A stretch of DNA of 35,637 bases from Trichoplax sp. H2 (lineage: Eukaryota > Placozoa > Uniplacotomia > Trichoplacea), in assembly GCA_003344405.1 (NCBI GenBank), contig NOWV01000365.1, forward strand, positions 1 through 35,637. Reading direction: 5' to 3'. Positions 11,788-31,633 of this stretch are shown here, one piece after another. Position 1 is the stretch's first letter; each line of letters opens with the position of its first letter. The position numbers and the translations under genes are program-made. The notes below the pieces were generated by a model. It made no database searches, was not told the DNA's origin, and saw nothing but the letters and a program-made list of their open reading frames with translations.

Positions 11788-13287
11788 ATGGCAGTCTCGT
11801 CGGCTCCGAATACAGCTACTACAATTGACAGCTCGATTAAACCTGCAATAACTACTGCTGAACAAGGTAGTTAATATATTGTTTCCATATATAAGTCAAT
11901 TTAGGATTCTTGCTATTTAGTATATCAAGTATTAGTTTTAAAAGCGCTGTAAAATAAACTTTCTAGCAAGTTCTTCAAGGTAGCTTTTCACAAAGTTTAC
12001 TATACCCATTATTCCAGAGTGATATAGTCATTCACTGAATCATTCATACTTAGAATAATAAAGGATAGCAAACAAAGTTCAACTAGGTAGATATCCCATC
12101 AGTAAGTTGATTGTAGGTCATTGATTGATAGACAAGTCGTATGATACTTTAAATAATTATGTATTAGGCAAGTCTATTGATTTTATTAACCTTGATCATT
12201 AGTCATATTCAAGTATGTAATTTATTTTGTAGTGGTGTTTCTAAAACCTTAACGTATAGCCTATTTTATGCATTTGAGATAATTTTACGAGAAGATAAAA
12301 TTTACCTTATATTAGACTAGTTGATAGAATCCTTACCTGCAGTAATTCTATATCTAACTACTTGAAGGAATTTATAAGTTTGCTTAACTAAAAAACATAT
12401 TGTGTTTATGCATATTGTATCCGAGTATGCTTTCTGTCAATACTAATTCAAAATATTAAACCTGTTGTATGAATTCTGATCAAGGTGGAAGAGCTACGGA
12501 TCCCATAAAAGATGGTAAATTAGTAATAATCATCTGCTTATTTTAATTACTTTCTTGCAACATACATTAGCTTAATGCTCAGATTTGATAGTCAATCATA
12601 TATACCGTTGATTATGTCCTTAATTATTTACCTATATTTGCTATGGATTTTAACAATAACATTTGATAAATGATATGTTACTTATTAAGATTTATTTATT
12701 TACAATACTACATCCTCACTAAGTATCAAATTTGTAGCTAAGTTATTAAGTTGCTTTAATCCCGATTAATTCATAGCCACAGTATATGTAGCATAGAAGA
12801 ATTCTTATCAAGATACCACACCTGTCGCATTCAAGTATTAATACCGTAGTTTAATACCAACATAGACAACATAAACTAGGCTACACTATTGTCAACGATG
12901 TTCGGTATTTCGGATCACATACAGATATTAATAAGTTAGGCTAGAAATTTTAGTAATGAAAATGAATCCATGATAATTACAGCGAAATTACACATTTACT
13001 TCAATGCTTTGATGTTCTATATAGAGGGTAGAAGGCGCGAAATCTTCATGTATATAGCTGATAGAATAAAATCAAAGAAATTAAAAGAATTTGGTCGAAA
13101 ATTGAAATTAGATCCTAATGATGTTGATGACATAACCGGTACGAGCGATGTCAGATTTGACAAGTGTATTCATCTGTTGGAAACATGGTATACTACATTT
13201 GCTTCAGAAGCGACATTTGATGTATTACTATCAGTTTTGAAAAGTTGCAAAGAGACATTAATAGCCGATGAATTAAAAAAAAATTAA
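11788..13287 (+). CDS. Small single-death-domain protein
   Basis: Proposed exons 11788-11866, 12485-12514 and 13025-13287 give about 123 residues, all in phase 1. The ATG at 11788 has a strong context (ACCATGG) and lies inside an open exon that begins after an AG at 11758. Residues 1-26 are a Ser/Thr-rich tail (ATTIDSSIKPAITTAEQ), the 30-nt micro-exon adds a polar linker, and the last exon is a death domain running from YIADRIKSKKLKEFG through LLETWYTTF to IADELKKN. The Trp in helix 5 is present. With no other domain it would act as an adaptor or decoy in death-domain assemblies (inference). The micro-exon acceptor is weak and phase allows it to be skipped. The gene lies head-to-tail behind the preceding death-domain gene, to which it is related. 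Confidence 0.6.
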
Positions 13288-15592
13288 TTTTGCTGATGCT
13301 AAAACTGTCACTACGTAATGATTGTATGAATGGAATTGGAAAGATAAATTATAGACTTAGAAAGGCGATCGGACAGTGTTATGTGCATAAATTTTACTGG
13401 TGGAATGGCTGCTCTAGAAATTTTGATTTAGTATAATTAAATTATGGCTTTACAAAGCATTTCATTCCTTACATTTTTATAATGATTTTATGCTTACTAC
13501 TTCATGTTGCATTGTCATAACATTTTCTACTGGATTAAAGTTCGATCTTTGATGCTTAGAATGAAGAAATTGATGACTGAGAAAGTTTCTTGTGCTTACA
13601 CCTACTTGTGAAATACCATTCATTATTTTAATTTAGAAAATTAATTCATGTTGAAGTTTATTGACGTTTTCCAAGTTATTTTACCTTTGCTTGTGAAATC
13701 TACATAACAGATATTTTATAGCCATTATTTTATCACGATAGGATCATTTATTACAAATGAACACAGGTAAAGAGAAATTAGTTTAACACCTACATCTTGT
13801 AATTAATGGTATATTTTTATATAAGATGTCTGTAAAGTGCCTTAGTTTGACAGGCTGTTCGATGCAACATTTGCCATACTTTTGCTTGCTTTAAGGAAGT
13901 ATTACTTCTGTGTCGATTATGTATTGTTTTAATCAATTTCTTAATGAAAACGATTTCATGGCATCAAATAAATTAACATGTATTTATTTTACTCAGAATA
14001 GAACTGTCGTAGATTTAATTACATTGATAATACATTGTTTATATGAGACTTAAAATACAAGTAGAAGAGAAATAAATACTTCTTTACCTATAACACTAAT
14101 GCATTGTCTATATCAGATTTTATGCGTATGTAGAGGAGAAATAAATATCTTAGCATGCTTATTAAACTAACAGGGAATAGATAGATTGCAGAAAGGAAAT
14201 AGAGTACAAAAAACTGCTACCTTATGGAATAGAAAACCGTGAAAAGTATTTCTTGAAAATTTTATTACTTTCCATAATTACTGGTACTCTTTCTATTCTG
14301 ACTGCTCGTTCTAAAGTTGAATGATGAATCAAAATCGTAAATAGCAATGTCACAGCTAATTTATGTCTTTGTAATGTACAATTATTGTTCAGAATATTAT
14401 AGTAATACTTCTGTAAGCGTATTACATAATTACTAAGGGTATACATGATCATCCAAAGCGTTTATGCACCATATAAAACATAGACAATATATCAATAATA
14501 ATATCTATTTTCTATAATGTATGTTCTACTTATTGTTTTGGAATGATAGCTTATGCTTATATTGCAGTGTCTGCGTAAATTATTAGCTAAGAATTTGCTT
14601 CAAGTCTTTATATACTTCTGTCCTTCTCCTTCAGGTTTAGATCGATTTTGCTATTTGACTAATATTAGTGAAATTTTTGTAATGCTCCTTATTCTCGTAC
14701 GCGTGTTACAATATATATTATCAAAAAGACCGTCTAAGTCCTAGCAACTACACTAAAGATAATTTATGTGCTGCTTTTCAATTTTATTAATTATATAGTC
14801 TGCAACAGATATTGGAAAGTATGATGCTGAGCTGTAAAGAATGATAAAGTATTTCAATAGTCGCTTATAGGGCGGTAAATGCGAGTTATTAGTAGTATTG
14901 ATCAAGATAGTTCAGTCACTGAAACGTATAGATTATTTGCCTTATAAAAAAGTAGTGTGTGAGGTAAAGTAGTTTTTGTATGAATGTATAATACACAATA
15001 ACTTTGGTACTGGATACAAGTAATTTGTAAAAGATTTATTTATGCTTGATTTAAATTACGCTGGAAATAATACTTTTATATTAACTGAAATAAATGGCTG
15101 CAATTGTAATTCACAATTATCTAGTACTGCCGAAACCAAACATACTACAGCATATCAACTCATGTAAAAATATTGAATTTCAGTATCTATGTACGATATC
15201 CGTATATTGTAATGAAATTGAATTGCATAATTAAAAATGGATATCTTAAAATTTATAAGTAATTATCATCAACTATTACGTTAACTAATTTTTTGTGCAA
15301 TTGAATAACATGACTATACTGTAGTTAACGACACAGTTTTACTTGTTAAGTATAACTTTTCCCTACTAACAGAAAGTACATCAAAGCTTGCAATAATCGA
15401 TACAGTCAGCTAGCCAACTAACGTCAAATACTGCTACAATAATTATAAAGGCGTTATGACTTAACACATCGAAATTTAATTTGCTAAATTTATCAGTTTT
15501 CTCCTGACATTTACCTTTATTTGATAAATGTTTCGACTAATGTACTTATAAATTTTAGTAACATAGAAAACTTATCAGTTCATAACACTTTG
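13288..15592. other. Intergenic DNA between convergent genes
   Basis: About 2.3 kb of AT-rich DNA between the 3' ends of the death-domain gene and FASN. Short open stretches at 14222-14452 (minus) and 14553-14744 (plus) have no recognisable domain or splice context. A short direct repeat is listed separately. Confidence 0.55.
14033..14151 (+). repeat. Two-copy direct repeat, about 69-bp period
   Basis: Positions 14033-14086 and 14102-14151 share CATTGTYTATATSAGA and GTAGARGAGAAATAAATA at an offset of about 69 bp with scattered mismatches. It is non-coding and probably an old local duplication. Confidence 0.6.
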
Positions 15593-15598
15593 TTTATT
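15593..15598 (-). promoter_or_regulatory. FASN poly(A) signal AATAAA
   Basis: TTTATT on the plus strand is AATAAA on the minus strand, about 30 bases after the FASN stop at 15628. A second copy lies at 15516-15521. Use of the first would leave a very short 3' UTR. Confidence 0.5.
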
Positions 15599-15627
15599 CA
15601 GCAATCGGCGAAATTAAGCATTTAGCT

Positions 15628-24357
<8,730 letters not shown>

Positions 24358-25395
24358 CTGCAATAATTCAAACAATTTGCATGGTCAGCTAGTGTCGTTC
24401 ATGCTCAACCTTCAACTTAGTCGGATGATTGATCTACTGTCATTGAGGTGCGATAGACTAGATGCACTCTCATATGAATCGGCATGACTGCTAAGGGTAC
24501 GTGGATCGCAACGTGCTCCATTGCTTCCGTCCAGGTAGCCTGCATTGGCGAGCTGGGTTGGCTTAGTAAAAAATTGTTTTACCATCGCCCGTTGTTTCCA
24601 AAAGAGTACAGTACTGTCCTAGACCTGTTTGCCCTAATCTGGTATGTCCAGACCGTAGAGGTAAGGTGAAAAAGAGTCTGTTTTTTAAATCTCAATTCAA
24701 ACCCGAGTCCATCTCTGAATGGATTCACGGCTCGACAAGAACTTCCTTCCTCGTATGCTCCCCGCCCTCGCCCAATTCAATTTTATTTTCTACCGATGAC
24801 GTACGTCAACATTTCCATTTTCAGGTACAGTATAGTGACACGGCAGGTCTAGTGACACCTAGCGTCGACACCACGATCGCACGACCGAAGGTTAAGGTTG
24901 CGCGACTGTCGCAAAAGAGTATCACGCCATTGATATTGCGAGTACTGGACAGTGTACTGTATTTTACTGTGGTTTTACTACTGTACTGTGCATAGTTGAC
25001 TATCGCGCTAGACTAGCCACTCCCCATAGTCGAGCCTTATGGTGGAGGTGACGCATTGAGTGGGTATGACTCAGTGCTCGGTGAATGTGCCAGCCGGCAT
25101 CCGTCTGACACATTGCTCCATACAATCCAACTGATGATCAGTGGGCACTGTTGAGTGTTGAGGGATTGCATAGCTATTCGTTCGGTTTAGTATCCAACTA
25201 CGCTTGAACAGTATTGTAAAATGGTGCAACAAGTATAGCCTGATTCGGTCTCCAATGACTTGATAGCCATACCTTGCTTTGGTGGTGATGCAAGTCGTTT
25301 CACGTAGTCAATAAAGTACAAGACACGACCGTATTCCACGGTCACTCCACGTTGACATGGTTATGGATGACTGTACCACTGCGCAGTGCGCAGTG

Positions 25396-25553
25396 CGCTT
25401 TACTCTTCTTACGTACGGTGCATAACCATCAACAATGTTCAATATCTGATCGTTCAAACCAGTCATTTCGCTTTACTCTTCTGTACAGTATTGTACTGTA
25501 CTGTACATAACCATCTCCAATGTTCAATATCTGGTCATTCGAGCCTGTCATTT
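25396..25553 (+). repeat. Tandem duplication of about 73 bp
   Basis: Unit one starts at 25396 and unit two at 25469, both with CGCTTTACTCTTCT and both containing CATAACCATC followed by AATGTTCAATATCTG. The second unit is about 12 bp longer through extra TGTACTGTAC-type bases, so palindromic simple sequence expanded inside the repeat. Confidence 0.8.
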
Positions 25554-26284
25554 CCCACGACATGGCGGATCCAGAATTGCCGGTAAAACTGTTTCAGCGG
25601 CATTTTTGCATGTATTTTACAGGGAAATATTTGGGCCTACTGATCATGGACTACTATCGCTATACAGTGCATGGATTAGTCCATGGTGAGGTATTAAATG
25701 GAGTGGATGGTGTAATCCGTCGCCGGAATCGTATGGAATACAGTAATATCTAATCTACGGTGCTGTCAGGTACAGACTGTATAAATAGTACCTGTTGTTT
25801 GAAAAACAACATTTTTTTTAAAGCTATTTTTGAAATGCCATCCAAGTATGGCTGAGCCTTGAACCACTAGGACCTTGGAAAAGAACGATACAGTAACTGA
25901 AACTGTTACTAACAGCCCTGTTAGCCATTTAACAGTAATATTAAAAGTCATTATGTCACGCCGAACAATGATCTCGCAAAGTTGGAAGCCCTTAACCGAT
26001 TGAGTACAAGCTGCATTGACATAAGTCCATTTAGATATAGTCGTTCCATACTCATCATGTCAATTCAGAATACCCTAAACCCCTAAATTAGCGATGCGAT
26101 TGAAATTGAAGAGAAAAAAAATAGCTTACCTTTCTTATCTTCTTCTTCTGTGTCTTTTTTTTCAGCCCAAAATAATGGCACGATCTGATCAGATTGTTAT
26201 TTGACTTGAAATCGGCCAAATAACCCTGCAGGAATTCACGTAGCTGTATCTTGCAATACAGTTGCGATAATTATGGAATTTGGA

Positions 26285-26346
26285 GGAGATTGGAAGCCAA
26301 TTTATTACATCAATCTTCGATGCAATCAAATTGGCTTTCAATCTCC
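26285..26346. repeat. 19-bp inverted repeat, 24-bp spacer
   Basis: Arms 26285-26303 (GGAGATTGGAAGCCAATTT) and 26328-26346 are complementary except at one position. Each arm includes an ATTGG/CCAAT-like core, so they could be paired CCAAT-box sites as well as a foldback structure. Confidence 0.75.
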
Positions 26347-26465
26347 AACCAATCAGCTTGTCGGTTGCTTCAAAATCTCGCTCGGGCCATCAATAATAAA
26401 TAATAGGCTGGAGTCACAGAGATCCGGATTGGGACCCGCGGGACGGACTCATTGTACTGTAGACT

Positions 26466-26622
26466 ACAGTGTACAGTACAGCATCGTACGGTACATTCCA
26501 TGAGACCATGCATAGATGCATGATTCATTGGTACAGGTGTGCACAATCATTATGGACATGCACTTTGTGCAGTACATTGTACTATTCAAAACAGTACTGT
26601 AGTGTACTGTACTGTACACTGT
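26466..26622. repeat. 16-bp inverted repeat in GTAC-rich DNA
   Basis: ACAGTGTACAGTACAG at 26466-26481 recurs as its exact reverse complement at 26607-26622. Both arms lie in strings of GTAC and TGTACTG motifs, so several alternative pairings are possible. Confidence 0.75.
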
Positions 26623-26650
26623 ACATCTCAACCAGTGCACTGGGCACGGC

Positions 26651-26696
26651 AATGTGCTAACTACCCACACTCATTAGTGTGGGTAGTTAGCACATT
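26651..26696. repeat. Perfect 21-bp hairpin, 4-base loop
   Basis: Arms 26651-26671 and 26676-26696 are perfectly complementary around the loop CATT (left-arm core GTGCTAACTACCCACACT). The end of the right arm, AGCACATTTTGG, is repeated about 40 bases further on as AGCACATTTTTGG. The structure lies at the right edge of the GC-richer block, next to the truncated gene relic. Confidence 0.9.
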
Positions 26697-26875
26697 TTGG
26701 GGTATTGCTATATTTCGTCTAGGTCTTTTAGCACATTTTTGGTTAATACCATATTGAGTGCTACTGTTCAGGGCGTATGACTACAGTAGTGAATTAATAC
26801 AAAATTCCAATTCCAATTAGGACTTCTGTCATTTAGATATTAATTACAATTAGTAGTACAGTGAATTGCCATTAT

Positions 26876-27120
26876 ACTGCTTGGTGGATAGGTGGGGGCA
26901 TATGCCGAGTAAAAATTGCATCTCCTATTTCAAGGGTTGTTTCGTATTTTACAACATCACTACCAAATACCATATAGATATTGTATTTTGTTAGTATTAT
27001 TATCATGTAATTAGGAGATGAAAACAAGAAGCATCATTTCAGTTTATTGGTGGATTCTACATAGCAGATGGTTATTATAACTGTAGCTATTTTACAAATA
27101 GATTAAAATTAACGTTATAA
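26876..27120 (+). pseudogene. Truncated 3' end of a fibrinogen-like gene
   Basis: Starting abruptly at about 26876 the sequence matches the last 11 codons of the intact gene ending at 35405 (TGCTTGGTGGATAGGTGGGG, then CATATGCCGAGTAA). One extra G puts the end out of frame. Similarity continues into the 3' flank: DNA near 27010-27110 (AAAACAAGAAGCATCA, CTATTTTACAAATAGATTA) parallels DNA after the pseudogene at about 29305-29395. The rest of the gene is missing and the break lies next to the GC-richer block. This is a dead 3' remnant of the same array. Confidence 0.65.
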
Positions 27121-28323
27121 TAATGCTATGGCAGCCCTATTTTTAATAGCGTATAGCTGTTATGAATTATTGGCCAAATAGTAGCTGTATACTCAATGTT
27201 ATCCAATAGGAATGTAATCAAATTTTTTTAATTTATCCATTTGTGTTCAACTTTTCACGAATGTTACTAGCAGTTTCTAACAAAATCATGCAAACTTAAA
27301 ATCGATCAACGATAGATCGCTCATGGACTTAGAGAATTCCTAGTGTCGCATTAATTTTAACCTTATCAATTGAATGCTTCAAAATTAATCACTGCTAACC
27401 AATATTGGTAACCAAATCACAACAGCTCTACAGTAACAACATCAATAGCAGAGTATCTTCAACTCTGTCTCAGTCTGCCATATATCGTCATTTGTATTGA
27501 CTGGTTATGGAATAATAATAATAGAATCAGATATAAGCTTCTACAGTAGAAAGTGCAGTATAATCAATCAGGAGGCAATATCCGTTCATCCGATTTACTT
27601 CAATAAATATGTATGTTGTGATTTATGATGAGTTTGATCTTTATACTAGTAAAGTGATAATTAACATCCAACATAAACAACGATAAAGCAATAAAAGTAA
27701 TGGATTCTTATGGTATAAAATGTTAATTTAAAGGAAGAGATAACCCGTTTTTGTAATAACTTTTTACTATCCACCAATTGAGGTAAATTAAATGTAGTGA
27801 TACTAGGCAATAGGAAATTTTGAATACCGTTTTTAAATAATTTGTGTTTTAAATTGAGGCTAGAAATAGAAGAATCAATGCTGCAGTTTTCTTTCAATTA
27901 ATTCAGAAGCCCATTTTAATCCGTAAGCTAGCTATCAAAGTAGTAAATTTGGCTGGTAGTATAAACTGCGTAATGAAGTGTTACGGTATTGCGTTGCCTA
28001 AATTATAGAATTTAAGAAAGTATTATCACTGACAGTGTTTCAGTATTATAGTATAGTAAATGTTTACGTTAGACTAGTCAACTTGCCAGGAAGTAGTCTG
28101 TGACAGGAAGTTAATCTAACTTTTCATATCACAATCTTGTATATCGCTAAATCACTTTTCTTTTACATTGAACTCAGCAGAAGACTCCTAACTCATCTCG
28201 CTGAAGTTAGCTAACAGCTCTAGTTTAAATTAATTAAAAAATACTGTAAATATACAGCCTCCACCGAAAATCATTCCATTGAAGCCAGTTATTTTAGATA
28301 AAATTAGACATTTGTTTCAGTAG
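27121..28323 (+). other. Duplicated upstream flank of the pseudogene
   Basis: There is no coding frame. Around 27500-27600 and 27730-27830 the DNA resembles the region before the last intact gene (about 33250-33450 and 34205-34310): AACCCGTTTTTGTAATAACT against AACCCGCTTTTACAATTACT, and CAATTGAGG against AAATTGAGG. The duplicated unit thus includes well over 500 bases upstream. A sequence near 27956 (GTAGTATAAACTGCG) matches the TATA region of the intact copy. The region where the signal-peptide exon should be (about 28190-28250) has no usable ATG. Confidence 0.5.
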
Positions 28324-29005
28324 ACATATACAAACATAAATCGTGTTATCAAGTCAAAAAAATGTCTTAAACCTTCTGAAAATGATTTTTTACACTATTT
28401 GACAGTAATATCAGCCTGTTCCGAAGTTGCTGCGACTTCGAATCAGAATCACTTTTCGTTTGGACAGTAATTATCTCCTATTACTCGAAAATGCTCAAAT
28501 AGTAGCCTATCGTATGAGCTCTAATATCAATCTTTTATTAGGCGAATACAATTCCTCTATATCGCTATTTTGCCTTTTATTACATCATATTACTTTTATT
28601 TTAGCTTCTTATGGATTCACACCCTTTCGTTCAACTCATAATTGCAATATCGCGGTAGAAAGTGGCCTAACTAATCGTTGTGACTATGTAAGATTCTTGG
28701 CATTTATAAGCCCTTCTTTTCTCAAGATAATGCGATATATGCGTACGTGTATAGAAGTAGATTATATCAATATCAGAGGGCAATCATGTAGAAAGTGCAT
28801 TGTACTATTTTATTGTTCTGATACACACCATCTCCATGTCGATTTCCATTTTACAACAAGCGATAGTAGTAAACTATCTTTCCAGAATGTTGTGAGCTAC
28901 GAAGATGCATTTGGTCAACATCATCAAAACAAACCAAAATTGTCCTATGTGGCTAACAAATAATTCAACGACTGGCTGGTGAATAAGTGGGCCGTATGCC
29001 GAAAA
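28324..29005 (+). pseudogene. Fibrinogen-like pseudogene
   Basis: A full-length paralogue of the second exon of the gene at 34561-35405, starting after the conserved acceptor TTTCAGTAG. A long open stretch survives (ending 28963) and keeps ILASYGF, GLTNRCDY and VDYINIRGQSCRKC. Function is very unlikely: the start of the exon is out of frame, conserved cysteines are replaced (GEC to GEY, SAC to LAF), a frameshift creates a stop after YVANK near 28963, the first Trp of the terminal WW-I-GG motif has become followed by TGA, and the normal stop is lost. No signal-peptide exon with an ATG precedes it. The VDYINIRG segment is least decayed. Confidence 0.75.
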
Positions 29006-31490
29006 ATTTGTCTCCTACTGCTTTGGACAGCTAGATTGATATCTTAATGGATTAATGCTTTTACAAGTATTGAATGGTATATAAGTATTCAAATAGGGCT
29101 AATAGAGCAAAATTATAGTGTGTTCTAAACAACTTCTGCTTATTTGAATACCGAATTTTAGTATTTAATAGTTGATTCATAGAATTATTTATGAACTCGT
29201 CACTACAATTCAATATTCCCCTGGTAACTTATATTACTGCATCATGATGAAATAGCATAATTAATACAATTTTTTTTGTCAAGTTACTGCTTACTTAACT
29301 AGAAGATCAAAATAAGTAGCATCACTATAATTTTTTTTACCTACCTTGGACAGCAGATAAGTTTCACTGCTATAATTATTTTACAAGCTGATAGATTAGA
29401 ATTAGCGGCATACTCGTATGTAAGGGTAATCTTATTTTGAAAACGTATAAGAATGTACTAAAGTCTGTCAGTTCCATCTATAAGTATTAAACACTTGACA
29501 AAGTAATAAAGTTTTGAAAATTAGAATCTTACAACGATCGATACAGTCGTAATTTGATTTATGATTTGATTTGTGAAAGTTTATTGCGCAATTATAGAAT
29601 TTTACGTATTATTTACAAATCCGAGAATATTATCTACCGGAAATTATTTTAGTCAATCAGCTCTACTTCAGTAGATATAGATGCTATCTATAAAAATGGC
29701 AGTATCATCGGTAACAAAATCAATCGGATCTACTTTAATCCGAATGGTGAATTACAAAACCAAGTCATTTTCATCTTAATCAATAAAGTTATCGAGACCT
29801 TTTTAATATGTTAATGAAGATAACAAATAGTAATTAAGACTCGAATTTAAAAATGAGCTCAGACTTAAGCATATCTCATTAAAGGCATCGTGCCTATTTT
29901 GAACAGTACGGTACCTATTTGATATAAGCATAAACTTAATTAAGAAAGAGAGACAATCGGTCTTCGCCTTTATTATATTACATGTAGAAAGAATATCATT
30001 TCTACAAAATTGGCAATCATGCTAATTGTTATAAAAATAGAAGCCGTCTTAATACTTGGCAAGTAAAAAGCAGTTAAGCAGCTATTGAAGAAATTGAAAT
30101 TTTTGCTTTGTTGAGTAAGGAGCTAACTATTATAATCAATTAAACTGCTAGTTCTGATGTTGTAACTTGTTCTATTCCGTGTGAATAATACTCCACTTTC
30201 AAGATAGCCTTCGCACACAATCTTTTATAACCTACTGTGATAATGCATTAATAAAAAACTGCTGAAATAGGTTATAGTCAATCCAATACTTTTTATAATC
30301 ATTCGTTGATACTGTCAGAAACAAGTTAGTATCAATACTATGCTTAGAAATAGTTCTGTTAGGGTGGTTTTCCTAGTAAAAATAGTTTACCATCGTATTG
30401 TATTTATCTTTACTCTTATATGATTAGCATTTGGATACACTTAATAGTCTCTGTGCTACTATATTTAAGGCTCTTATTTTATTATTCTAAATGATCTTTG
30501 ATCAGTACTATTTGCAAATCCTAATTAACATAATTACTAGGAGATAGTGTCGAGGCTGTCGGCTATGGCTCTAATTCAGTACTTACTACAAGTAGTTCAT
30601 GCAGTACTGGAGTTGTCTTATTAGCAACTACTGTCGGCTAAACACTTTATGTACGCACTATCTATTATAATGCTTTCTATTTCGTTTATCAATATTAATC
30701 GAAATGATACACGAAACTATGCCTTATTCCTTATGTTGATTGTTTTAAAAATAGAAAATTTACTAAAAACTACTGTCTGCTAAAAACTTTATGTACGCAT
30801 TATCTACTATAATACTTTCTATTTCATATGTCAATATTAATCGAAATGATTTCCTTAATAAGATGTATAAAATGTGGCTATGGTATTAATATCTTAACTG
30901 GATATCAAATTAAAATCGCCATAATCAATTAGCGATAGTTTTATCTACTATTTTACTTAATTTTATCACGTAGATATTCTGCTTTAAATTACTTTGTAGA
31001 AAATATGATAATTTGTACCTCAGCATTGCATTTCTATATGCCAATACAGTACGCCATACTAAGTTTTTTTTACTTGATGCTAATGTAGTTCGTATTTTGA
31101 TAACTGATAAAATTAAAAAAACTCTCACTTCATTGTTCGCTTTATAATTCAGCATACGGTTATCCCGTTATATACACGAAAGAATCTTTACTTTAACAAG
31201 TTTACTCGAGTAGAATAAAGGTTACAGCTGGTGATGAAGAATTTTTTCTAGTCTATTCAATTACATTTAGAGAGAGAGGAAAGTGAATAATATAATCTAA
31301 ATCAATCTCAAATTTAGTAGCTTACATTGTAATTAATTATTACAAAATATGTTTGGGCATCAAAGAGAGGCTGATGTAAGATCAGACGTAAAGCGATAGT
31401 TAATTACCGCCATCAGCTTGATACCCGGTCTATGATGTGTTGAGGTTTATGTATAACAATAACATTAGATGTAGACATTTTTAATCCTGC
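29006..31490. other. Intergenic DNA with decayed family flank
   Basis: About 2.5 kb between the pseudogene and the next intact gene. The first 400 bases are the duplicated 3' flank shared with 26900-27120 and 35406-35637. A minus-strand open stretch at 30925-31155 has no domain or splice support. A 142-bp-offset duplication is listed separately. Confidence 0.5.
30626..30850 (+). repeat. 83-bp direct repeat, 142-bp offset
   Basis: Positions 30626-30708 and 30768-30850 are equal in length and differ at only a few positions (both contain CTTTATGTACGCA and TCAATATTAATCGAAATGAT). The absence of indels suggests a fairly recent local duplication of non-coding DNA. Confidence 0.85.
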
Positions 31491-31500
31491 AATATATATA
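31491..31500 (+). promoter_or_regulatory. TATA box candidate
   Basis: AATATATATA lies about 135 bases before the ATG at 31634 of the first intact fibrinogen-like gene. Its position suits a core promoter, though AT-rich DNA gives many chance matches. Confidence 0.35.
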
Positions 31501-31633
31501 ACTGCATCGCGCCCAATTGTTCATATTTTCCAGTTTAAATTGTAGAGAGTGTGTGAACTGCAGTTCGAATTCGAACACTATTCAATATTTTATTGCTTGT
31601 CTTCTTTTCTATTTTCTACCTTTAGCTAGAAAA

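Larger units (their letters stand above)
24400..26800. repeat. GC-richer, inverted-repeat-rich block upstream of FASN
   Basis: From about 24.4 to 26.8 kb the base composition becomes visibly less AT-rich than on either side. The block contains many GTAC-centred palindromes (TGTACTGTACTGTAC types), several longer inverted repeats and a tandem duplication. Open stretches such as 24666-24995 and 25386-25753 match no known domain. It sits immediately 5' of FASN, so it could hold the promoter and 5' UTR; a TGACTCA (AP-1-like) occurs near 25068 but is short enough to be chance. Its right edge abuts a truncated gene copy at 26876, which suggests insertion of a foldback-type element. No transposase or target-site duplication was found. 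Confidence 0.5.

Noticed and set aside
14222-14744. Short open stretches 14222-14452 (minus) and 14553-14744 (plus)
   Set aside because: Hydrophobic or low-complexity translations without a domain, neighbours or promoter support.
24484-25753. Plus-strand open stretches upstream of FASN (24484-24669, 24666-24995, 25386-25753)
   Set aside because: They have no recognisable domain, biased codon use or splice context, and they overlap repeats and palindromes. They are expected in GC-richer non-coding DNA.
30925-31155. Minus-strand open stretch of 76 codons
   Set aside because: It resembles no family and lies in AT-rich DNA where such lengths occur by chance.
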